DNA from: Flectobacillus major DSM 103
Lineage (GTDB): Bacteria > Bacteroidota > Bacteroidia > Cytophagales > Spirosomataceae
Assembly: GCF_000427405.1 (NCBI RefSeq)
Contig: NZ_KE386491.1
Location: forward strand, 3,476,790-3,540,789
Reading direction: 5' to 3'
Length of the DNA stretch: 64,000 nt
A program made the translations under genes and the position numbers. Of the stretch, positions 53,412 through 62,076 are shown one piece after another; the stretch's first letter is position 1, and the number at the start of each line of letters is the position of its first letter. Under the pieces are notes generated by a model. It was given only the letters and a program-made list of their open reading frames with translations. It ran no database searches and was not told the origin of the DNA.

Positions 53412-53782
53412 GTTTTGTTCCTGTTTGTGGAAATTTAAGCTGGAGTCTAGGAATATTTACGGTTTTTATTAAAAAAATCACCATTTTTTTATTCTTGATA
53501 AAATCCAAATTAAACACCTAAAAAATCAATTTGTTAATGAAATATTCACAATATTGCATACCTTAAATGACAAAGTCAAGTGTTTTGTTTTTGAGTAGAA
53601 ATACCTGATTTTAAGGCAAAAAGCACATTTTTACACTTTTTTTGATTTTTGCTTTTTAACTTTATGGATAATACTATCTTTTACCAAATAAGTATTGGCA
53701 AATTGCTAAAATTACGAAATTGTTATTTTTGAGAAAAATTTTATTATTTCTTGAAATATTTCAATCCAAGCAAAAACACACG
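53412..53782. other. Divergent AT-rich intergenic region, gdhA to DksA-like gene
   Basis: About 370 bp with no gene-like frame. The only recognised element is the -7 box at its right edge. Confidence 0.35.
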
Positions 53783-53790
53783 TATATTTG
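53783..53790 (+). promoter_or_regulatory. -7 box of the DksA-like gene
   Basis: TATATTTG, perfect TAnnTTTG, 62 bases upstream of the start; the nearest upstream TTG is 29 bp away, longer than usual. Confidence 0.45.
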
Positions 53791-53852
53791 CACAATTTTA
53801 AGGAAGTTCCCTTATCTTGGGATATTGACTAACTAAACTCATTGGTCCTATT

Positions 53853-54251
53853 ATGATGAACACAGCATCGGCAGAAGAAAGAACCCGCTATTCTGAAGAA
53901 GAATTGAAAGAATTCGAGGAGTTAATCACTAAGAAATTAGAAGATACCCGTGGCGAATTAAATTACATTCGTGAGGCATTACACAAACGCAACGACCCTG
54001 GAACCGATGTAACTTCTGGTAGTTCAAAGCTTATGGAAGATGGTGCCGATACTTCTGAAAAAGAAAGTATGAGCCAATTGGCTGCTCGTTTGCAGAAATT
54101 TGCTACTCAGCTTGAAAATGCGTTGATTCGTATCAAAAATGGTACTTATGGCGTATGTATCGACACTGGAAAGCTGATTCCGAAAGAACGCTTGAGAGCA
54201 GTACCTCACACACAACAAACCATTGAGGCTAAGTTGATGAAACAACGTTAG
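53853..54251 (+). CDS. TraR/DksA-family protein with degenerate zinc finger
   Basis: 132 aa; the initiator may be Met1 or Met2. Long coiled-coil helices at ~10-85 (YSEEELKEFEELITKKLEDTRGELNYIREAL, MSQLAARLQKFATQLENALIRIKNGTYG) and a C-terminal block YGVCIDTGKLIPKERLRAVPHTQQTIEAK where the DksA zinc finger normally lies; only one of four Cys remains. DksA proteins act in the secondary channel of RNA polymerase with ppGpp; the acidic tip here is not obvious, so the function is uncertain. Confidence 0.88.
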   Translation: MMNTASAEERTRYSEEELKEFEELITKKLEDTRGELNYIREALHKRNDPGTDVTSGSSKLMEDGADTSEKESMSQLAARLQKFATQLENALIRIKNGTYGVCIDTGKLIPKERLRAVPHTQQTIEAKLMKQR

Positions 54252-54356
54252 GCCGTTTGTTGCTTTTTTGTATTTACCTGATAATTGTTGTGCTACTTGT
54301 GTAGTACAGTGTCCTTTTATCGTCTTTTCTTTATCAACCAACTTATCATTTAATTT

Positions 54357-56939
54357 ATGAATTATCGCTACTCAAAAGGTATTAGCAATATAAAGCGGGC
54401 AACCGCTTTTTTGCTTTTTATGATTGTCCACTGTAGTTTTGGACAAGTCCCAAACAGTTATTATCTCCCTCAAAATGTTAGCTACGACCCTGCTATTCCA
54501 ACGCCCCAACAATACTTTGGCTTTCAGGTAGGCGACTGGCATATTCAGCACGAGCAGTTGGTGGGTTATATGAAAAAAATTGCGGAGGTTTCTAACCGTG
54601 TCAAGATTACTGAATATGGCAGAACTTACGAAAACCGCCCTCTTCTTTTATTGACTATTTCATCACCCAAAAATCTGGCGAATATCGACCAAATCAAAGC
54701 TGAACACCACAAGATTGTTGAACCCGACAAAGCAAATAGCCTCAAAACTGAGAATATGCCTGTGGTAGTATGGATGGGCTATTCGGTACATGGCAACGAA
54801 GCCAGTGGTACAAATGCCGCCCCTTTGGCGGTATATTATTTGGCAGCCGCACAAGGTGCTGAAATAGATTCGCTTCTGAATGAGTCGGTTATTTTGGTTG
54901 ACCCTCGTATCAATCCCGATGGTGGCGAGCGTTTTTCGAGTTGGGTAAATGCCAACAAAAGTATGAATTTGGTGAGCGATGGCAATAGCCGTGAACTCAA
55001 CGAAGCTTGGCCAGGTGGACGTTATAACCACTACTGGTTTGACCTAAACCGTGACTGGCTTTATACACAACACCCAGAAAGTAAGGGGAGAATCCAGAAA
55101 TATCACGAATGGAAACCAAACATTTTGACCGACCACCACGAAATGGGTAGTGCTTCGTCATTCTTCTTCCAGCCTGGTATTCCTGCTCGTACACACCCGC
55201 TAACGCCTAAAAAGAATATCGACCTTACCGAAAAAATCGGAACATTTCATGCTGCCGCACTAGACAAAATTGGTTCGCTATATTTTACCAAAGAAGGATA
55301 CGATGATTTCTATTATGGAAAAGGCTCTACCTTTCCCGATGTACAGGGCTGTATTGGTATTTTGTTTGAACAAGCTAGCTCAAGAGGCCATTTGCAAGAC
55401 ACACCTAATGGCCCAATGAGTTTTGCGTTTACGATTCGTAACCAATTTACAACAACACTTTCTACATTAAGAGCAGCCAAAGCTATGCGTCAGGAATTGT
55501 TGGATTATCAGCGGGCTTTCTATCAAGAAAAATCTACTTCTGCTACTAAAGCATACGTTTTTGGGAATACCACCGACCGCGTAAAAACATGGGAAATGGT
55601 AAAAATACTTCGTCAACACGAAATTGATGTGTATAACTTAGCCAAAGATGAAACCCTAGAAGGCAAAACTTTCAAAAAAGAAAATGCTTATGTTGTTCCG
55701 TTGAGCCAACCTCAATATCGTTTGATTCAAGGAATTTTTGAAAAGCGTACAACATTTGAAGATTCTCTTTTTTATGATATTTCGGCATGGTCAATGCCTC
55801 ATTGTTTCAATGTGCCTTATGCAGAAGCCAAAGTTCCTGTAGCTCTGGGCGAAAAACTTAATAAAAATGATTTTCCCAAAGGCCAAGTTATCGGAAAAAG
55901 CAGTTACGGTTATATTTTTGAATGGGACGCTTATTTTGCTCCAAAGGCGGCTTATGAACTCCAAAAAAGAGGTTATAAATTAAAAGTAGCTACCGAACCA
56001 TTTACGGCCATAATAGCAGGTGGTACAAAATACTTTGATTATGGCACTGTCGAGATAACCGCAGGTGGTAATCAACTGGGCAACCTTGATGCCCTGCATA
56101 CTTTGTTACAAACCCTAGCCGAACGTGACGGTGTCGATTTCTATGCAGCACCTACAGGCCTAACCCCTTCGGGAATTGACTTAGGAAGTAGCTATTTTGC
56201 TCCGCTCAAAATGCCTAAGCCATTGATGATTACAGGAGCAGGGGTTAATCCAAACGATGCAGGTGAAATTTGGCACTTACTAGACACTCGTGTCAATGTT
56301 CCTTTAACGATGTCTGATATTGCCCAAGTAAACCGTATCAACCTCGACCGCTACAATACCCTCATTTTGTCGAGCGGTGACTATACTAGCTTGAACGACG
56401 AGAAAATCAAAGCTTGGGTACGTAATGGCGGTACACTAATTGCCCTTACCGATGCCGTACAATGGGCTTCGGGCAAGGGTTTGTCGCCTGTAAAAATCAA
56501 AAATATTCCAGCAGATACAACGGGGGCAAAACCTTATGCTTTGGCCGAAAGATACAAAGGGGCTCAGCAAATTGGAGGGGCTATTTTCCAAGTGAAGCTC
56601 GACCCTACTCACCCAATTGGCTATGGTTATAAAGACCAAACTTTGAGTGTTTTCAGAGATAATACTATTTTCTTAGAAAAAATAAAAGACCCGTACAATG
56701 CCCCATTGATTTATACCAACGAACCTCTCGTAAGTGGCTATATCACAGAACGTAACAAGAAGCTTCTAAGAAACACTCCAGCGGTAGTTGCTACGGCTTA
56801 TGGAGCAGGAAAAGTTATCGTTATGACAGATAATCCTAACTTTAGGGCTTTTTGGTATGGAACTAATAAGTTATTTTTGAATGCTATTTTCTTTGGAAGC
56901 ACTATTCTCTCAGGAGTTAGAGGTGGCGAAGAAGATTAA
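54357..56939 (+). CDS. M14-family zinc carboxypeptidase, secreted
   Basis: 860 aa with an N-terminal signal (hydrophobic ~16-30, ending HCSFGQ). Catalytic domain ~50-370: zinc ligands in YSVHGNEASGTNAA (HxxE) and ILTDHHEMGSASSFFF, substrate-binding DPRINPDGGERF and FDLNRDW. Residues ~560-860 form a second Rossmann-like module (DLGSSYFAPLKMPKPLMITGAG, GGTLIALTDAVQW) similar to class-1 glutamine amidotransferase folds seen in related proteins. Likely periplasmic or surface peptidase. Confidence 0.9.
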   Translation: MNYRYSKGISNIKRATAFLLFMIVHCSFGQVPNSYYLPQNVSYDPAIPTPQQYFGFQVGDWHIQHEQLVGYMKKIAEVSNRVKITEYGRTYENRPLLLLTISSPKNLANIDQIKAEHHKIVEPDKANSLKTENMPVVVWMGYSVHGNEASGTNAAPLAVYYLAAAQGAEIDSLLNESVILVDPRINPDGGERFSSWVNANKSMNLVSDGNSRELNEAWPGGRYNHYWFDLNRDWLYTQHPESKGRIQKYHEWKPNILTDHHEMGSASSFFFQPGIPARTHPLTPKKNIDLTEKIGTFHAAALDKIGSLYFTKEGYDDFYYGKGSTFPDVQGCIGILFEQASSRGHLQDTPNGPMSFAFTIRNQFTTTLSTLRAAKAMRQELLDYQRAFYQEKSTSATKAYVFGNTTDRVKTWEMVKILRQHEIDVYNLAKDETLEGKTFKKENAYVVPLSQPQYRLIQGIFEKRTTFEDSLFYDISAWSMPHCFNVPYAEAKVPVALGEKLNKNDFPKGQVIGKSSYGYIFEWDAYFAPKAAYELQKRGYKLKVATEPFTAIIAGGTKYFDYGTVEITAGGNQLGNLDALHTLLQTLAERDGVDFYAAPTGLTPSGIDLGSSYFAPLKMPKPLMITGAGVNPNDAGEIWHLLDTRVNVPLTMSDIAQVNRINLDRYNTLILSSGDYTSLNDEKIKAWVRNGGTLIALTDAVQWASGKGLSPVKIKNIPADTTGAKPYALAERYKGAQQIGGAIFQVKLDPTHPIGYGYKDQTLSVFRDNTIFLEKIKDPYNAPLIYTNEPLVSGYITERNKKLLRNTPAVVATAYGAGKVIVMTDNPNFRAFWYGTNKLFLNAIFFGSTILSGVRGGEED

Positions 56940-56943
56940 TTAA

Positions 56944-56998
56944 TAGCCCGAACCAACGTTCGGAGTTCGTACAAACCTCCGAACATTGGTTCGGGCTA
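56944..56998. terminator. Strong 22-bp hairpin after the peptidase gene
   Basis: Arms 56944-56965 and 56977-56998 pair over 22 bp with one G-T wobble (outer part TAGCCCGAACCAA / TTGGTTCGGGCTA), only five bases after the stop. Unusually long for a terminator and without a clear T-run; could also be a short repeat. Confidence 0.6.
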
Positions 56999-57008
56999 AT
57001 TCAAAAAT

Positions 57009-57356
57009 ATGAAACTTTTAGAACCAAACGGCTTAGTCGATAACTTGTACAGATATGTACAAACCCAAATAGAACTCACACAAATTGAGGTTCAAGAACG
57101 TATTGAGGCGGCAATCAAAAAACTTGTTCTGCTATTTGTTCTTGGTATTATCAGTGCTATTTTTCTTGTATTTGTTTTTATTACCCTCTCGTTATTTCTG
57201 AATCATATCACTCATAGCTCTTATTGGGGCTTCCTGATTGTTACCTTTCTACTAGGCATTATTACAGCATTGGTATTTTACGCTGTTAAAAAACCCCTAG
57301 AAAAAGAAGATATCCCCAAGCCTCAAGAGGCCATTGCCGAGGATATAGAAGTATAG
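57009..57356 (+). CDS. Phage holin family (DUF1469-like) membrane protein
   Basis: 115 aa; an amphipathic N-terminal part (VQTQIELTQIEVQERIEAAIKKL), two hydrophobic helices at ~37-62 and ~72-97, and an acidic tail. Despite the family name it is a housekeeping inner-membrane protein in Bacteroidota of unknown function. Followed by another small membrane protein gene. Confidence 0.85.
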   Translation: MKLLEPNGLVDNLYRYVQTQIELTQIEVQERIEAAIKKLVLLFVLGIISAIFLVFVFITLSLFLNHITHSSYWGFLIVTFLLGIITALVFYAVKKPLEKEDIPKPQEAIAEDIEV

Positions 57357-57466
57357 CCATTCAATCATTTCTGTCGATAGCCTAACAATAAATAGGCTTT
57401 TTTCGCTACTTTTGAGCTATTATATCAACGCAAATCAAGCTCTTTATAAAGCATTATTGCGTATTC

Positions 57467-57501
57467 TTGCTCTTTAGGCATATCGTATTTTTGTATCTTT
57501 G
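57467..57501 (+). promoter_or_regulatory. Promoter of the 135-residue membrane protein gene
   Basis: TTG at 57467-57469, 24-bp spacer, TATCTTTG at 57494-57501. Start expected near 57508, 33 nt before the ATG. Confidence 0.55.
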
Positions 57502-57540
57502 CATGATAGTCTCATTTAGTACTACATAAAATCTAACGTT

Positions 57541-57948
57541 ATGTTACCAGTAATAAGCACTCAAAATACGGCTGCTCGGAAGGAACAACTCCAACAAGAA
57601 GCACAACAATACAAAAACAATATAGACACACAGGTAACTCAGCTCAAAACCGACGCTACTAAAATCGGAACAACCACCTTGATTATTGGCGGGGTATTGG
57701 CGAGTGCCTATTTGTTATTTCGACTCTTTACTTCGTCGGATTCAAAAAAGAAAAAGAAAGATGAAGAAGCCTACTCTTCACTTCCTGTCGAAAAAAATAC
57801 AGATTCAGATAAAGAATCATGGATTGTAAGTTCTATCAAAGGATATATTTTGTCCTTTTTAATAGCTATTGCCAAAGACAAACTACTGGAAGCAATATCG
57901 ATGATGAAAGAAACTAATGCAACAGAAGAAGAAAGTACTAATCAATAA
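57541..57948 (+). CDS. Small membrane protein, unknown function (135 aa)
   Basis: N-terminal coiled-coil-like helix (ARKEQLQQEAQQYKNNIDTQVTQLKTDA, ~13-40), one membrane helix TTLIIGGVLASAYLLFRLF at ~45-63, a Lys-rich stretch, and a second hydrophobic segment (IKGYILSFLIAIAKD). No family assigned. The 3' end overlaps the GGGP synthase-like gene by 32 bp, so the two are translationally linked. Confidence 0.75.
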   Translation: MLPVISTQNTAARKEQLQQEAQQYKNNIDTQVTQLKTDATKIGTTTLIIGGVLASAYLLFRLFTSSDSKKKKKDEEAYSSLPVEKNTDSDKESWIVSSIKGYILSFLIAIAKDKLLEAISMMKETNATEEESTNQ

Positions 57949-58678
57949 AATAAGTGCCTTAAAGGCTACCAACAAAAAGGCTATTGCTGTTTTGATAGAC
58001 CCCGACAAAGTGGTTTTGGAGCAGTTTACTCGCCTGCTAAATCTTAGTATAGAACACCAAGTAGATTTTTTCTTCGTGGGAGGAAGCCTTATTACTACCC
58101 CAAATATCCATGAGATTATTAGTCAAATCAAAAAACATACATCTATTCCTGTAATACTATTCCCTGGCAATAGTATGCATATAGATACCTCGGCCGATGG
58201 TATATTGTTCCTTTCTTTAATTTCTGGTCGTAATCCTGATTTTTTGATTGGACAACACGTTGTGGCGGCTCCGTTGCTTAGGCAGAGCAACCTCGAAATT
58301 ATATCTACGGGCTATATGATTATCGAAAGTGGGCGTCCTACAACGGTTTCGTATATTTCTAATACAACGCCTATTCCTCATAACAAGCCCGACATAGCAG
58401 CTTGTACAGCTATGGCAGGCGAAATGCTGGGAATGCAACTTATGTACTTAGATGCTGGAAGTGGGGCTCAATACCCCGTTACGGGCGAAATGATAAAAGC
58501 TGTACGTAAGTCGGTAGATACACCTTTGATTGTGGGTGGAGGTATTAATTCGGGCGAAAAAGCCCAAATTGCATTTGAGGCTGGTGCCGATATTATTATT
58601 ATAGGTAATGGTATTGAGAAAAACGTAGATTTACTTACCGAAATAGCCCAAATCACTACAAAGTTTAACCAAAGATAA
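57917..58678 (+). CDS. Geranylgeranylglyceryl/heptaprenylglyceryl phosphate synthase family
   Basis: 253-aa TIM barrel that joins a polyprenyl diphosphate to sn-glycerol-1-phosphate with an ether bond. Family motifs: KKAIAVLIDPDKV at the start, VDFFFVGGSLIT, FPGNSMHIDTSADGILFLSLISGRNPDFLIGQHV, and phosphate-binding LYLDAGSGAQYPV, VGGGINSGEKA and GADIIIIGNGIEKN. Bacterial homologues exist in Bacteroidota; a sn-glycerol-1-phosphate source is not encoded nearby. Product chain length is unknown. Confidence 0.92.
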   Translation: MQQKKKVLINKISALKATNKKAIAVLIDPDKVVLEQFTRLLNLSIEHQVDFFFVGGSLITTPNIHEIISQIKKHTSIPVILFPGNSMHIDTSADGILFLSLISGRNPDFLIGQHVVAAPLLRQSNLEIISTGYMIIESGRPTTVSYISNTTPIPHNKPDIAACTAMAGEMLGMQLMYLDAGSGAQYPVTGEMIKAVRKSVDTPLIVGGGINSGEKAQIAFEAGADIIIIGNGIEKNVDLLTEIAQITTKFNQR

Positions 58679-58682
58679 GTAG

Positions 58683-61600
58683 CTAGGACTTCAATGATTT
58701 ATAAACTACATCCATGATTTTTCTTCTTATTTTGAGGGTATTTATTTTCGTATTATTTGCAGAAGGGTGTACTCGGTTAGATAAAAAGACAAACACCAAT
58801 TCTTTTACTGGGTCGACCCACACCAACGTTCCTGTATAACCAGAGTGCCCATACGAGGCAGGCGATACCATCGACGAAATATAATTGCTATCGCCATCGC
58901 TTGGCAGTTTGTCCCAGCCCAATGTACGATGGCTTCTTGGTGATTTTGTTTGTGAAAAATATTGAATCGTACTTTCCTCTAAATACTTTTTGCCTGCATA
59001 CGTTCCTTTTAGCAAATTCATTTGCATCAATACAGCCAAGTCGCTAGCTGAACTAAACAAACCTGCATGTCCCGAAACACCACCCAGCATAGCTGCTGTT
59101 TGGTCTTGTACTGTACCTTGTAATAGTTTTCCACGAAAAGCCATATCTTGCTCGGTAGGTGCAATTTGATTTTTAGGAAAACTTTGTAGAGGATTAAAAC
59201 CCGTTGTTGCAATACCTAATGGTTTATAGAATGTATTTTTCACAAAAACATCTAAGGGCTGAGCTGTTACCTTTTCAACCAAATGATGTAGCATAATTAA
59301 TCCTAAATCGCTATAAACAAACCCGAATTGTCCTTCTTTACTTTTCTTTTGGCTTAGTGGCGACTTAATAACCCATTGCCACACAGAATCTCGAATAGCA
59401 GGCTTGGCATACATTCCATCGGCTACTAACAACGAATATTCGGTAGAGGCTTGCTGACTATAGTATTCGGTTTTCCAACCCAAAGGAACACGGGTTCTTT
59501 CCCAAAAAGGAATATATGCCACCAAGCCAGCTTGATGCCAAAGAATATCTTTGATAAGCATATTTTCTTTATTTGTACCTTTTAGCTCAGGCAGGTAAGT
59601 GCCTATGGTTTCGTTTAGGTTAATTTGCTTGCGGTCGTACAAATACATAATTGCCTGTAATGTGGCCGATACTTTGGTTACAGAGGCCAAATCATAAATT
59701 GTTTTGGTGTCGACAGCGGCACTATTAGCTTCATAACTCAAATTACCAAAATTTTTGTTATAAACAATCTGGCCTTTACGTGCTACTACAATCTGGCACC
59801 CAGGAAACGCCTTTTGTTCAATAGCACTTTTTACGATGGGGTCGATGTCGGCAAAGCCTACAGCATTAAAGCCTACACTTTCGGGGTTGCCATTGAACAA
59901 TAGCCCAGTTTGGTTTGTCATAATACCATCGCCTGCTTTATAAAGCCCTTCTACCGAAACAGGCAATTTGCCTCGTGCGGGCAATGTTCCAAACAATACA
60001 TTGGCAACAGCCTTGTGAGCAGCCTCGACATCTTCATAGCCACATACTACCGCCGACGATTCGGCAAAATATTTGAGGCTATATGGATTACCAAATACAC
60101 ATAAAATCACATTGGTTTTTTTTTCTAGTTTTTTTACAAACTCCTGCAGGCCTACACTTATACCATAACGAGCATACGGGCTATTTCGGAGGTCATGAAT
60201 TCCCAATATTACGGTTTTGGTAGAGTCTACATTTCGTAAAACTTCGTTGAAAAATGCTTCTGTGGGTTTTCCTGTAAAATGCTGAAATGTACCAAAACGA
60301 TTAAGAGCCTGCTGAAAAGTATTGTCATGGCCAATGTCTATTCCTACCGACACAAATTTGCGGTCGATATTACTTAATGGAATTTGATTTTGGGTATCTT
60401 TCACCAAGGTTACGGCATTATTAAATAACTCTTGACGTACCAAAATCGCCTCTGGTGAATGAAGGTCTTGATAAAGGTTTTCGGTTTCTACGTATTTGAA
60501 TTTATGTAACCCTACCCAATATTTAGCTCTTAGAATTTTCTTCACCCGGGCATCTACCTCAGCTTGTGATATAGTACCATTAGTGACAGCCTCTTTGATT
60601 TTTTTGATACCTTCTGGGATATTTTCAGAATAAAGCAAAATATCGTTACCCGCCAAAAATGCCTGTAGGTCTATTCCTCCTGGTACATACGCCCCTGTGC
60701 GAACACCCCGCATATTGAGGGCATCGGTAATCACTAAGCCTTTGAATCCCATTTCATTTTTGAGCAGATTAGTAACAATGGTAGGCGAAAGGGTAGCGGG
60801 CTTCCAGTCATAAATAGGAACTTGCAAATGTCCAACGATAACCGATTTGATAGAGTCGTCGATAAGACGCTGAAAAGGATATAATTCTACATCGTGTAGA
60901 CGGTCGGCATTATAAGCCAGTTGTGGTAATGTATGGTGCGAGTCGCCATGAGTGTCGCCATGCCCAGGAAAATGCTTGGCACAAGCCAATAGCTGTTGGT
61001 CTTGCATACCTCGCATATAGGCACTGCTTTTGGCTGCTACGTTTTCACGAAGCTCGCCAAATGAGCGATGCCCAATAATAGGATTATTGGGATTGCTATT
61101 TATATCGACTACCGGGGCAAAGTTGAGATGCACCCCAAGGCGTTTGCATTGACGGGCAATTTCTTGTCCCATTCTATAAATCAAACCATTGTCTTGAATC
61201 GCCCCTAAGGTTATTTGCTTTGGAAAAGCCATGGTATAATTCATACGCATAGCCAATCCCCACTCGCCATCAATAGAAACCAACAAAGGTATTCGAGCTG
61301 TTGACTGCAAGCGGTTATTGATTTGAGCCTGCAAATGTGGCTCACCTTTAAAGAAAATAATTCCACCTACCCCATTATTACTTACCAAAGATTCTACCTT
61401 TCTGAAGTGCCCTTCACCATTGTTGGGGTGTACAGCTACCATAAAAAACTGCCCAATTTTTTGTTCGTCGCTGAGCGTAGCAAATACACTATCTACCCAC
61501 TGATTTTCTTCTAGGAGGCTATTTTGCGAAAATAAGGGAGATGAAAGTGGCGGAAAAGCCATACGGGCAATCGGTGCCAGAATGGCGATTTTTCTGGCCT

Positions 61601-61748
61601 TATATTTACGATGTTTTTTAACAGTATGTCTTTTTTTTCGACCTCTGTCTTGGTCAAAAAAACCTGTAGAAAATCCATCTGTAGCGATAGACAATACTCC
61701 TAAAAACCATAAAATGGTGCAAATACAATATATGACTCTTTTGAACAT
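58683..61748 (-). CDS. Fusion of GH3 beta-N-acetylglucosaminidase and serine beta-lactamase-like domain
   Basis: 1021 aa. N-terminal hydrophobic segment as signal, then a GH3 domain ~90-440 with the NagZ-type motif CAKHFPGHGDTHGDSHHTLP (acid/base His-Asp dyad) and nucleophile VITDALNMRG; a GH3 C-terminal alpha/beta domain ~450-610; and a class-C beta-lactamase/PBP-like domain ~640-1015 with SVTKVSATLQA (SxxK nucleophile), VYSDLGLIMLH and HSGYTGTLVWVDP. Bacteroidota carry this fusion commonly; it is expected to recycle or trim peptidoglycan in the periplasm. Confidence 0.93.
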   Translation of the reverse strand: MFKRVIYCICTILWFLGVLSIATDGFSTGFFDQDRGRKKRHTVKKHRKYKARKIAILAPIARMAFPPLSSPLFSQNSLLEENQWVDSVFATLSDEQKIGQFFMVAVHPNNGEGHFRKVESLVSNNGVGGIIFFKGEPHLQAQINNRLQSTARIPLLVSIDGEWGLAMRMNYTMAFPKQITLGAIQDNGLIYRMGQEIARQCKRLGVHLNFAPVVDINSNPNNPIIGHRSFGELRENVAAKSSAYMRGMQDQQLLACAKHFPGHGDTHGDSHHTLPQLAYNADRLHDVELYPFQRLIDDSIKSVIVGHLQVPIYDWKPATLSPTIVTNLLKNEMGFKGLVITDALNMRGVRTGAYVPGGIDLQAFLAGNDILLYSENIPEGIKKIKEAVTNGTISQAEVDARVKKILRAKYWVGLHKFKYVETENLYQDLHSPEAILVRQELFNNAVTLVKDTQNQIPLSNIDRKFVSVGIDIGHDNTFQQALNRFGTFQHFTGKPTEAFFNEVLRNVDSTKTVILGIHDLRNSPYARYGISVGLQEFVKKLEKKTNVILCVFGNPYSLKYFAESSAVVCGYEDVEAAHKAVANVLFGTLPARGKLPVSVEGLYKAGDGIMTNQTGLLFNGNPESVGFNAVGFADIDPIVKSAIEQKAFPGCQIVVARKGQIVYNKNFGNLSYEANSAAVDTKTIYDLASVTKVSATLQAIMYLYDRKQINLNETIGTYLPELKGTNKENMLIKDILWHQAGLVAYIPFWERTRVPLGWKTEYYSQQASTEYSLLVADGMYAKPAIRDSVWQWVIKSPLSQKKSKEGQFGFVYSDLGLIMLHHLVEKVTAQPLDVFVKNTFYKPLGIATTGFNPLQSFPKNQIAPTEQDMAFRGKLLQGTVQDQTAAMLGGVSGHAGLFSSASDLAVLMQMNLLKGTYAGKKYLEESTIQYFSQTKSPRSHRTLGWDKLPSDGDSNYISSMVSPASYGHSGYTGTLVWVDPVKELVFVFLSNRVHPSANNTKINTLKIRRKIMDVVYKSLKS

Positions 61749-62019
61749 GATAAATATCTAGGGTTATTAGCACTAGGCGGTCCTAAAGCTAAAGTAAATC
61801 AATGGTTAGGTTATCTTTTTTTGTATGTATTGTACATCCAATTAAGCGTCTCAGTAGGTCTATTTCACAGAATAATCTTACCACAAGACCACAAAATTAC
61901 CATAATTTGTTTGGCATAAAAAACCTCCTACCCAAGTTCTTAATTTTATGTTTTGAATTCTTGTGGCAAAGCATCGTGTACAATGCTCTTATAATACAGC
62001 TGATATTAGTTATAAAACG

Positions 62020-62057
62020 AAAAAAGGCTATGACCTATATGATAGGATAGCCTTTTT
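62020..62057 (-). terminator. prfB terminator
   Basis: AAAAAAGGCTAT pairs with ATAGCCTTTTTT, with additional CCTAT/ATAGG pairing inside; T-run on the minus-strand exit side, 20 bp after the prfB stop. Confidence 0.75.
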
Positions 62058-62076
62058 TATCAATGTGGTATTTTGT

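Noticed and set aside
54400-54420. Small hairpin GCGGGCAACCGC near the start of the M14 gene
   Set aside because: Within the coding part of the signal peptide; short and unlikely to be regulatory.
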